This document shows positions 1 to 5,135 of a stretch of 6,304 nt of DNA, one piece after another. Numbering within the stretch: the first letter of the stretch is position 1; each line of letters begins with the position of its first letter. The stretch is from an uncultured Eubacteriales bacterium (GTDB lineage: Bacteria > Bacillota > Clostridia > Oscillospirales > Oscillospiraceae). The stretch covers positions 1 to 6,304 of the forward strand of contig URCK01000081.1 of NCBI GenBank assembly GCA_900546295.1, given 5' to 3'. The notes under the pieces are model-generated. The model was not told the origin of the DNA, did not search any database, and worked only from the letters and a program-made list of their open reading frames with translations. The translations under genes were made by a program, and so were the position numbers.

Positions 1-1500
1 CCCATTGTGGCAATGATCGGGTTCATGCTTTACTGCTTCCTCGGTCATTCCGAATCCGGTTACCATGACGCCCATATGTCCCTGGTCATGTCCTTGGTCG
101 TCGCGTGCATCGTCGGTCACTTCTGCGGTCACGACTTCAAGGATATGCTCTCCGGTATGATCGATCGTCTGGCAGCTTCCATGGAAGCTGTTCTGATCCT
201 CTGCACCGTCGGTTTCCTCGTCGCCAGCTTCATGGCCTCCGGCGCGATCCCTTCCCTGATCGTCTACGGCCTTGACCTGCTGACCCCGAAGCTGTTCCTG
301 CCTGTCGGCTGCATCCTCTGCGCGATCGTCGGTATGGCGTGCGGCTCCTCCTGGACCACCACCGCCACCATCGGTCTTGCGTTCCTCGGCATTGGCGCGG
401 GCCTTGGCATCAATCCCGCCCTCACCGCCGGTATGATCATCTCCGGCGCGTATGTCGGCGATAAGTTCTCCCCCCTGTCCGATACCACCAACCTCGCTGC
501 TGCTGTTGCTGAGACCGGTCTTTTCGACCACGTCACCGCGATGGTCTCCTCCACCGGCCCGACCTTGGTCATCGCCCTCATCCTCTACACCATCATGGGC
601 CTGAACATCGATGCCAGCGCCTATGATCCGACCGTTGCCCAGGGTATCCAGGATGCTTTCCGCAGCGTGTTCACCATCTCCCCGCTGCTGCTCATCCCCA
701 TCATCGTTGTTATTGTGATGTGCATCCTGCGCGTGCCCGGCCTCGTCGGTATCGCCATCTCCGTTGCCACCGCGACCATCTTCATGATGATCTTCCAGTC
801 CACCGACATCTACGGCTCCCGCGCCCTGGGCGACATCTTCAACACGCTGCACTACGGTATCAGCGTTGAGACCGGCAACGAAGTCGCTGACTCCATCCTC
901 GGCAAGGCCGGCGGTATGGACGGCACCATGTGGACCATCAACCTCATCCTCCTCGCGCTCGCCTACGGCGGTGCTCTGGAGCGCTGCGGCTGCATCGAGC
1001 GCCTGTTCGGCGGCCTCAAGCACAAGATCCACTCTGTTGGCAGCCTGATCCTCGCGACCCTGCTGACCTCCATCTTCTGCGACGCCACCATGTGCGACCA
1101 GTTCCTCGGCATCGGCGTTCCCGCCCCCATCTATGCTGACAAGTACGACGAGCTCGGTCTCGGCCGCAATATGCTCTCCCGTTCTCTGGAAGATGCCGGT
1201 ACCCTCTGGGCCGTTATGTTCCCCTGGACCGGCTGCGGCGCTTACCAGACCGGCGTTCTCGGCATGAGCCCGCTGGTGTTCTTCCCGTACGCGTTCGTCA
1301 ACCTGCTCAACCCCATCTTCGCGTATGTGACTGCCGCCTTCGGCCGCAACATCTTCTGGGCTGACGGTTCCTACACCAACATCTTCGGCAAGACCAAGGC
1401 CGGCAAGCCCGCCGGCGCTCCCGAAGAGGCTCACGCCAAGGCCGTTGCCAACCTCGAAGCCCTTCGCGCTGCCGGCAAGGCCCCCAAGATCAACGCGTAA
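1..1500 (+). CDS. nhaC: NhaC-family Na+/H+ antiporter (5' end outside window)
   Basis: Integral membrane secondary transporter of the NhaC family, which exchanges Na+ for H+ or, in some members, carries organic or amino acids. The reading frame is open from base 1, so the GTG at 7 is not a real start; about 15-20 N-terminal residues are probably missing. Family signatures are clear: GSSWTTTATIGLAFLG (from nt 343), SGAYVGDKFSPLSDTTNLAA (from nt 442) and CDATMCDQFLGIG (around nt 1075-1115), then a second half with SLEDAGTLWAVMFPWT. Many hydrophobic segments run throughout. It ends in an unusual hydrophilic, Ala/Lys-rich tail of about 36 residues. The next gene begins 38 bases downstream with no terminator between, so the two are probably cotranscribed. 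Codon use is strongly biased to C-ending codons, as in hutH and fhs. Family assignment is firm. The substrate cannot be read from sequence; proximity to hutH makes a histidine-related role possible. Confidence 0.93.
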   Translation, partial: PIVAMIGFMLYCFLGHSESGYHDAHMSLVMSLVVACIVGHFCGHDFKDMLSGMIDRLAASMEAVLILCTVGFLVASFMASGAIPSLIVYGLDLLTPKLFLPVGCILCAIVGMACGSSWTTTATIGLAFLGIGAGLGINPALTAGMIISGAYVGDKFSPLSDTTNLAAAVAETGLFDHVTAMVSSTGPTLVIALILYTIMGLNIDASAYDPTVAQGIQDAFRSVFTISPLLLIPIIVVIVMCILRVPGLVGIAISVATATIFMMIFQSTDIYGSRALGDIFNTLHYGISVETGNEVADSILGKAGGMDGTMWTINLILLALAYGGALERCGCIERLFGGLKHKIHSVGSLILATLLTSIFCDATMCDQFLGIGVPAPIYADKYDELGLGRNMLSRSLEDAGTLWAVMFPWTGCGAYQTGVLGMSPLVFFPYAFVNLLNPIFAYVTAAFGRNIFWADGSYTNIFGKTKAGKPAGAPEEAHAKAVANLEALRAAGKAPKINA

Positions 1501-1538
1501 GCCCCCTTCCCCGCTTTACTTAGAAAGGAATCACCGCT

Positions 1539-2042
1539 GTGAAACATTCGCTTCCCTGGGAATCCGTCCCGCCTCCGATCTACCCCGCACAGTCGTCGCT
1601 CAAGCCTCGTAAGAAGTGGGTGCAGGTCGGCGGATGGGTCCTGGTCGTTCTTCTGCTGCTCTACGGCTTATCGCAGCGCGGACGCAACCCGATGCTCTCC
1701 ATCATCTCGCTCGTCTTCTCCGTGATGTACCTCGTGACGATGATGACCAAAAAGGACGCCGCTCTCACGAGCCGCGGACTCGAGATCTTCTACGATATGC
1801 AGTTCACCACCAACTACGAGTTCTTCCCCTGGGAGGACATCAGCGTCATCGTGTGCGAAGACCGCAACCACGCAGAGCTTGTTCGCCTGCACATCGGCTA
1901 CGGAAACGCGGAAAAAGCCTTCTTTTTCCCGCGCGAGGACCTCGACGAGATCTACGCCCTTGTGAAAAAGAAGAATCCCGCCATCCGCGTCATGGACTAC
2001 GACAAGCCCGAGGCGAAGTCCGGCAAGAAGCACAAAAAGTAA
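1539..2042 (+). CDS. Small two-pass membrane protein, function unknown
   Basis: A 167-residue protein that I do not recognise by name. It starts at GTG 1539, preceded by AGAAAGGAA (1522-1530) eight bases upstream, which supports this start. Visible architecture: a short proline-rich N-terminus (LPWESVPPPIYP), a basic patch (KPRKK, about residues 22-26), transmembrane helix about 28-45, a short basic loop, transmembrane helix about 52-70, then a soluble domain of about 85 residues and a lysine-rich tail. The soluble part alternates short beta-like strands (LTSRGLEIFYDMQF, FFPWEDISVIV, ELVRLHIGY) and ends in a helix (EDLDEIYALVKKK). This is the layout seen in bacterial PH-like or YcxB-like membrane-anchored domains; that resemblance is inference. 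It is last in a likely operon with the antiporter and is followed by a strong terminator, so an accessory role beside the transporter is possible but unproven. Confidence 0.85.
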   Translation: MKHSLPWESVPPPIYPAQSSLKPRKKWVQVGGWVLVVLLLLYGLSQRGRNPMLSIISLVFSVMYLVTMMTKKDAALTSRGLEIFYDMQFTTNYEFFPWEDISVIVCEDRNHAELVRLHIGYGNAEKAFFFPREDLDEIYALVKKKNPAIRVMDYDKPEAKSGKKHKK

Positions 2043-2069
2043 ATAGCTGTGAACTTTCACCAAAAACCG

Positions 2070-2101
2070 AAAGGCGCTCCGCAAAAGCGGAGCGCTTTTT
2101 C
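2070..2101 (+). terminator. Intrinsic terminator after the antiporter operon
   Basis: A perfect 9-bp GC-rich stem (GCGCTCCGC 2074-2082 with GCGGAGCGC 2087-2095), an AAAA loop, and a run of five T at 2096-2100. A-rich bases at 2070-2072 extend the stem into the T-run, so it could also act on the opposite strand. It lies 28 bases past the stop of the small membrane protein. Confidence 0.93.
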
Positions 2102-2120
2102 TATGCATCTTGGCCAATTT

Positions 2121-2162
2121 TATCACTATACCCCGCTAACACGACACCGCGATATGGTGATA
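2121..2162. repeat. Imperfect inverted repeat upstream of the hutH promoter
   Basis: TATCACTATA (2121-2130) is mirrored by TATGGTGATA (2153-2162), with ten pairs if one G-T is allowed and 22 bases between. The arm centres are 32 bp apart, close to three helical turns, and lie about 40-80 bp upstream of the proposed hutH -35 box. This could be an operator pair for a dimeric regulator. No T-run follows, so it is not an obvious terminator. Confidence 0.35.
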
Positions 2163-2199
2163 GCGCACAATAAGGAAATAAATTTTAAACAAAAAACTA

Positions 2200-2227
2200 T
2201 TGATTTTGCACAAAAACATGATATACT
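2200..2227 (+). promoter_or_regulatory. Probable hutH promoter (extended -10)
   Basis: TTGATT (2200-2205), a 16-base spacer, and TATACT (2222-2227) preceded by TG at 2219-2220, forming a TGnTATACT extended -10. The surrounding DNA is AT-rich, unlike the coding regions. The start of transcription would fall near 2234, giving a leader of about 165 bases before the hutH start codon. Confidence 0.7.
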
Positions 2228-2241
2228 GTTCCCAGAACGAT

Positions 2242-2314
2242 CCCGCAGGACTCTCCTGCGGGCGGAACGCTGTCCGCACCGGGCAAACGCGGGCAGAATA
2301 AGGGGTACGTTCCG
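2242..2314 (+). promoter_or_regulatory. Structured 5' leader RNA of hutH (candidate cis-regulatory RNA)
   Basis: Two adjacent strong helical elements fold without gaps between them. First, a hairpin with nine Watson-Crick pairs, 2242-2250 with 2254-2262, loop CTC. Second, starting at the very next base, an outer helix of seven pairs (CGGAACG 2263-2269 with CGTTCCG 2308-2314). It stacks directly on an inner helix of eight pairs including one G-U (CTGTCCGC 2270-2277 with GCGGGCAG 2289-2296). The inner helix caps an 11-base loop (ACCGGGCAAAC). A one-sided 11-base bulge (AATAAGGGGTA, 2297-2307) separates the 3' strands. Bases 2278-2280 and 2304-2306 could form a short loop-bulge contact. A small GCAC-GAAA-GTGC hairpin follows at 2337-2348. 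There is no T-run, so any control would more likely act on translation or stability. I do not recognise a known riboswitch class. Confidence 0.5.
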
Positions 2315-2397
2315 AAAAGTTTCTTGCGACACGGCGGCACGAAAGTGCATGCCATCCCGGTTCACCGGAATATTGAGAAAAAGAGAGGATAATCACC

Positions 2398-3966
2398 ATG
2401 ATCATGAATCCTACCACGATCAAGCATGTCGTCGTCGACGGCCACAGCCTGACGCTCGAGTCCTTTGTCGCCATCGCGCGTTACAACGCAACCGTCGAGC
2501 TGGCTCCCTCCGCTCTGGAAGCCATGCAGAAGTCCCGCGCGCTCGCTGAGAAGATCGCTGCCGAAGGCCGCGTCGCCTACGGTATCACCACGGGCTTCGG
2601 CGAGTTCCAGAAGGTCGCCGTCCCCAAGGAGATGAGCAACCAGCTCTCCACCAACCTGATCCTCAGCCACTGCACCGCCGCCGGCGAGCCGTATGCTGAC
2701 GAGATCGTCCGCGGCATGATGCTGCTGCGTGCCAACGCTCTGTGCGGCGGCGTGAGCGGCGTTCGCCCCATCCTCGTGCAGATGCTGCTCGAGATGCTCA
2801 ACAAGGGCGTGACCCCCGTTGTTCCCCAGAAGGGCTCCCTCGGCTCCTCCGGCGACCTTGCTCCTCTCGCTCACATGACGCTCCCCATGCTCGGCAAGGG
2901 CGAGGCCATGTACGGCGGCGTGAAGATGTCCGGCGCTGAGGCCATGGCCAAGGCCGGCATCGAGACGCTCGACACCCTCGTTTCCAAGGAAGGCCTCGGC
3001 ATGACCAACGGTACCTGCGCGATGACCTCCGTTGGCGCTCTCGCGCTGTACGACACCATCTGCGCCGCCCAGCTCGGCGACGTGATCGCGTCCATGTCCT
3101 TCGAGGGCCTGACCGGCCTTCGCAACGCCTTCGACCCCCGCATCCATCAGGTGCGCGGCCAGAAGGGCCAGATGCTCGTTGCCGCGAACATGCGCAAGCT
3201 GCTCGACGGTTCCGAGATCCTCGACAACTGCCAGAAGGATCGCGTTCAGGACGCTTACGCCCTGCGCTGCATCCCGCAGCTGCACGGCGCCTGCCGTGAC
3301 GCGCTCGACTATGTCCGCGAGAAGGTCGAGATCGAGCTCAACGCTGTCACCGATAACCCGCTGATGTTCCTCGAGGACGAGGCCGTCATCTCCGGCGGTA
3401 ACTTCCATGGCGAGCCCATGGCCCTGCCGTTCGACTTCCTCGGCATCGCCGCTTCCGAGATTGCCGATGCTTCCGAGCGTCGTACCGAGCGCATGGTCAA
3501 CCCGGCTCTCTCCAACGGCCTGACCGCGTTCCTGACCACCGAGGCCGGTGTCAACTCCGGTTTCATGATCGTTCAGTACGCTGCCGCTTCCATGGTCAGC
3601 GAGAACAAGATCTACGCTCACCCCGCTTCCGTCGACTCCATCCCCTCCTCCGCCAACCAGGAGGATATCGTCTCCATGGGTACCACCGCTGCCCGTAAGG
3701 CCAAGATGATCCTGCAGAACACGCAGGACGTCCTCGCCGACGAGCTGATGACCGCCTGTCAGGCCATCGACATCCGTCGCCGCCTGAACACCCACGGCCA
3801 GGGTCTGACCCCGCTGCACGAGGCCCTCTACAAGCACGTCCGTGAGAAGGTCGCCTTCTACGAGATCGACCGCGAGATCTGGCCCGACATCCGTGCTGTG
3901 GAAGAGATGATCCGCTCCGGCGAGCTGCTCGACATCGTCAAGGAGTACATCCCCGACTTCGAGTAA
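2398..3966 (+). CDS. hutH: Histidine ammonia-lyase
   Basis: Cytosolic enzyme that removes ammonia from L-histidine to give trans-urocanate, the first step of histidine breakdown. At 522 residues it is near the usual size of about 510. The MIO cofactor motif is GSLGSSGDLAPLAHM, with the self-cyclising triad Ser150-Ser151-Gly152 (most family members have Ala-Ser-Gly; Ser at the first position is allowed by the family pattern). Other active-site landmarks: YGITTGFG (Tyr61), LSH (Ser90-His91, the histidine-type selectivity pair), NGT (Asn204), QDAYALR (Tyr287, Arg290), GGNFHGEP, and SANQED with Glu422, which is typical of histidine rather than phenylalanine lyases. The residue after QED is Ile, where His is common. 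ATG 2398 is chosen because GAGAGGA (2383-2389) sits eight bases ahead; the ATG at 2404 is too far. It has its own promoter and leader, and a terminator follows. Heavy codon bias suggests high expression. Confidence 0.95.
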   Translation: MIMNPTTIKHVVVDGHSLTLESFVAIARYNATVELAPSALEAMQKSRALAEKIAAEGRVAYGITTGFGEFQKVAVPKEMSNQLSTNLILSHCTAAGEPYADEIVRGMMLLRANALCGGVSGVRPILVQMLLEMLNKGVTPVVPQKGSLGSSGDLAPLAHMTLPMLGKGEAMYGGVKMSGAEAMAKAGIETLDTLVSKEGLGMTNGTCAMTSVGALALYDTICAAQLGDVIASMSFEGLTGLRNAFDPRIHQVRGQKGQMLVAANMRKLLDGSEILDNCQKDRVQDAYALRCIPQLHGACRDALDYVREKVEIELNAVTDNPLMFLEDEAVISGGNFHGEPMALPFDFLGIAASEIADASERRTERMVNPALSNGLTAFLTTEAGVNSGFMIVQYAAASMVSENKIYAHPASVDSIPSSANQEDIVSMGTTAARKAKMILQNTQDVLADELMTACQAIDIRRRLNTHGQGLTPLHEALYKHVREKVAFYEIDREIWPDIRAVEEMIRSGELLDIVKEYIPDFE

Positions 3967-3978
3967 GACGGTTCGAAT

Positions 3979-4001
3979 ATTGAGCGCTCGGCTCAATTGA
4001 G
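3979..4001. repeat. Inverted repeats just upstream of the racemase promoter
   Basis: ATTGAGC (3979-3985) and GCTCAAT (3991-3997) form a 7-bp inverted repeat around GCTCG. The right arm overlaps a perfect 10-base palindrome, CTCAATTGAG (3992-4001), which abuts the -35 box at 4002. This position fits an operator, but a chance hairpin in the hutH 3' end is equally possible. Confidence 0.3.
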
Positions 4002-4031
4002 TTGACAAGATCATATAAGATGGTGTAAAGT
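4002..4031 (+). promoter_or_regulatory. Probable promoter of the racemase-like gene
   Basis: A perfect TTGACA -35 box (4002-4007), an 18-base spacer, and a weak -10 TAAAGT (4026-4031, four of six matches). Transcription would start near 4037-4039, giving a leader of about 54 bases. The -10 box lies inside the 5' arm of the hutH terminator, so RNA made from this promoter would lack that arm and escape termination. Confidence 0.55.
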
Positions 4032-4058
4032 TGTTATGACTTTGCACCATCTTTTTTT
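4017..4058 (+). terminator. Intrinsic terminator of hutH
   Basis: A 14-pair stem (4017-4030 with 4040-4053, one G-U) around a 9-base loop, ending in seven consecutive T at 4052-4058. The first two T of the run pair with the A's at the base of the stem. It is placed 50 bases past the hutH stop. Confidence 0.88.
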
Positions 4059-4078
4059 GTTCAAATGACCACAGGAAC

Positions 4079-4085
4079 GGAGGAG
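4079..4085 (+). promoter_or_regulatory. Ribosome binding site that fixes the racemase start
   Basis: GGAGGAG lies six bases before ATG 4092. The in-frame ATG at 4065 has only the terminator T-run and TGTTCAA in front of it, so it is not a credible start. The protein from 4092 also begins with the family's expected first strand (MKLNILRANPAGN). Confidence 0.85.
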
Positions 4086-4091
4086 CCTGCC

Positions 4092-4883
4092 ATGAAGCTC
4101 AACATCCTGCGGGCAAACCCCGCAGGGAACATTACGGTCTTCGTACTCGACCCGATAGAAAAGGCGCAGCGCGCCGCCATCGCCGAGCAGATCATGGCCA
4201 TTCCCTTTCTCAAGGCCGAGCAGGTCGGCTACGCCTGCCCGCCGGAGGATGGCGTGGACGGCCGCATGGAGATGATGGGCGGCGAGTTTTGCGGCAACGC
4301 AACGCGCGCCTACGGCATGTACATCGCGCGGCAAAAGGGCGGCGCGAGCGAGGTGAAGCTGCGCGTGAGCGGCTGCGACCACGTTGTGACCGCGCAGGTC
4401 GATCTGGAAGCAGGCACGGCGCGCGCTGAGATGCCCTGCCCGCGCAGCATTCAGCGCGTCACGGTGAACGGGCATGAGGGCACGCTCGTTGACTTAACAG
4501 GCATCGCGCACTTTGTTGTAGAGGGCGCAGCGCCGAGCGAGGAATTCTTCCACGCCGTCGAGCCCGTCTTTTCCGGCATCGCGGGGCTGGACGCCTGCGG
4601 CGTCATCTTCCTCGATGCGGAGACCCACCGCATGACGCCGCTCGTCAAGGTGATCGACACCAACTCCCTTGTCTGGGAGGGCAGCTGTGGCAGCGGCTCC
4701 GTCGCCTGCGCGGTCGCGCAGAGCGAGGGGATGGAAAACGGCGGCTTCTCCTGCGAGTATATCCAGCCCGCGGGCGTCGTGCGCGCGAGCGTCGAGCGAA
4801 GAAGCGGCAAGGTTTGCGGCGCGAGCATCGGCGGCAGAGTCACGCTGGATGAAGTTACGTCCATCTCGCTTCCCGATCGGTAA
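4092..4883 (+). CDS. DapF-fold amino acid racemase, probable histidine racemase (CntK-like)
   Basis: A 263-residue cytosolic protein of the PLP-independent diaminopimelate epimerase fold, in which two cysteines act as acid and base. Those are Cys67 in GGEFCGNATRAYG and Cys199 in WEGSCGSGSVACA. The details match the histidine racemase CntK as I recall it: NPAGN near residues 9-13 (CntK NPSGN), EQVG at 43-46, EFCGNAT, KLRVSGC at 89-95, SLVWEGSCGSG (CntK SLIWENSCGSG) and QPAG at 225-228. True DapF enzymes carry an Glu-Arg-Gly segment before the second cysteine whose Arg holds the far end of diaminopimelate; here that segment reads VWEG, with no Arg. The likely reaction is therefore interconversion of L- and D-histidine, consistent with the hutH neighbour; no metallophore genes are seen nearby. 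Automatic annotation may call it dapF. Codon use is more GCG/CGC-rich and less optimised than in the flanking genes. The gene is certain; the substrate is inference. Confidence 0.8.
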   Translation: MKLNILRANPAGNITVFVLDPIEKAQRAAIAEQIMAIPFLKAEQVGYACPPEDGVDGRMEMMGGEFCGNATRAYGMYIARQKGGASEVKLRVSGCDHVVTAQVDLEAGTARAEMPCPRSIQRVTVNGHEGTLVDLTGIAHFVVEGAAPSEEFFHAVEPVFSGIAGLDACGVIFLDAETHRMTPLVKVIDTNSLVWEGSCGSGSVACAVAQSEGMENGGFSCEYIQPAGVVRASVERRSGKVCGASIGGRVTLDEVTSISLPDR

Positions 4884-4958
4884 ACACGACATTTATTTTT
4901 AGTATTTTTCTCCCGTTCTCCCCTTCTGCCCCCGCCGCAAATCGTTGATATCTCACAA

Positions 4959-4981
4959 AAAATGCGCAGATTCCGCATTTT
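4959..4981. terminator. Weak hairpin downstream of the racemase gene
   Basis: AAAATGCG (4959-4966) pairs with CGCATTTT (4974-4981) around a 7-base loop. A-rich and T-rich ends on both sides make a weak bidirectional terminator possible, but it lies 76 bases past the stop and has only four T. T-rich tracts at 4890-4910 have no clear stem before them, so the true end of the racemase transcript is unclear. Confidence 0.35.
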
Positions 4982-4995
4982 CAGGCAAGGCCGAT

Positions 4996-5047
4996 GAACG
5001 CTTAATTATTTTAAGCGTTCCGGGCAAAGCAGATAGCGAAAAGCGTT
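4996..5047. repeat. AAGCGTT repeats upstream of fhs
   Basis: A perfect 10-bp inverted repeat, GAACGCTTAA (4996-5005) and TTAAGCGTTC (5011-5020), around TTATT. A third AAGCGTT copy at 5041-5047 overlaps the fhs -35 box. No T-run follows the hairpin, so an operator or activator site is as likely as a terminator. Confidence 0.4.
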
Positions 5048-5074
5048 TACCTTTCCCGTGCGCTCGGGTATAAT
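5046..5074 (+). promoter_or_regulatory. Promoter of fhs
   Basis: TTTACC (5046-5051, four of six matches), a 17-base spacer, and a perfect TATAAT (5069-5074). Transcription would start near 5081, leaving a leader of about 55 bases. Confidence 0.8.
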
Positions 5075-5076
5075 TT

Positions 5077-5096
5077 TATCGTCAAAAGTGACGATA
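5077..5096. promoter_or_regulatory. Inverted repeat over the fhs transcription start
   Basis: TATCGTCA (5077-5084) and TGACGATA (5089-5096) are exact complements around AAAG. The repeat starts three bases past the -10 box, spanning the predicted start site, where a bound repressor would block transcription. If transcribed it would instead leave only part of a 5' hairpin. Confidence 0.45.
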
Positions 5097-5135
5097 CGAA
5101 ACGTTCAGATACAAAAAAATCAGGAGGTAATTCCC

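Noticed and set aside
2274..2296. Resemblance of CCGCACCGGGCA to part of the ZTP riboswitch core
   Set aside because: The required upstream half of the ZTP motif and its GGGGAGC segment are absent, and the bases are better explained as one strand of the 8-bp helix plus its loop.
2049..2549. Open frame on + strand across the hutH leader into hutH
   Set aside because: It crosses the terminator, promoter and leader, is in the wrong frame for hutH, has no ribosome site and gives an Arg-rich out-of-frame product.
2362..4050. Long open frame (562 codons) antisense to hutH
   Set aside because: It mirrors hutH almost exactly, has a repetitive Gly/Val/Asp/Leu-rich composition typical of the reverse of C-ending codons, and shows no domain. 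hutH itself has clear catalytic motifs.
4065..4091. Upstream in-frame ATG for the racemase-like gene
   Set aside because: No ribosome site precedes it, it directly follows the terminator T-run, and ATG 4092 has GGAGGAG at good spacing.
4092..4883. Assignment as diaminopimelate epimerase (dapF)
   Set aside because: The fold is shared, but the DapF Glu-Arg-Gly segment before the second cysteine and the usual N-terminal Gly-Asn-Asp pattern are absent, while CntK-type motifs are present.
5055..5068. CCCG/CGGG short inverted repeat in the fhs promoter spacer
   Set aside because: Four pairs only, with no extension; likely chance in GC-rich DNA.
5081..5135. Possible folate or ZTP riboswitch in the fhs leader
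   Set aside because: Only about 55 bases lie between the predicted start and the start codon, too few for these aptamers, and none of their conserved segments is seen.
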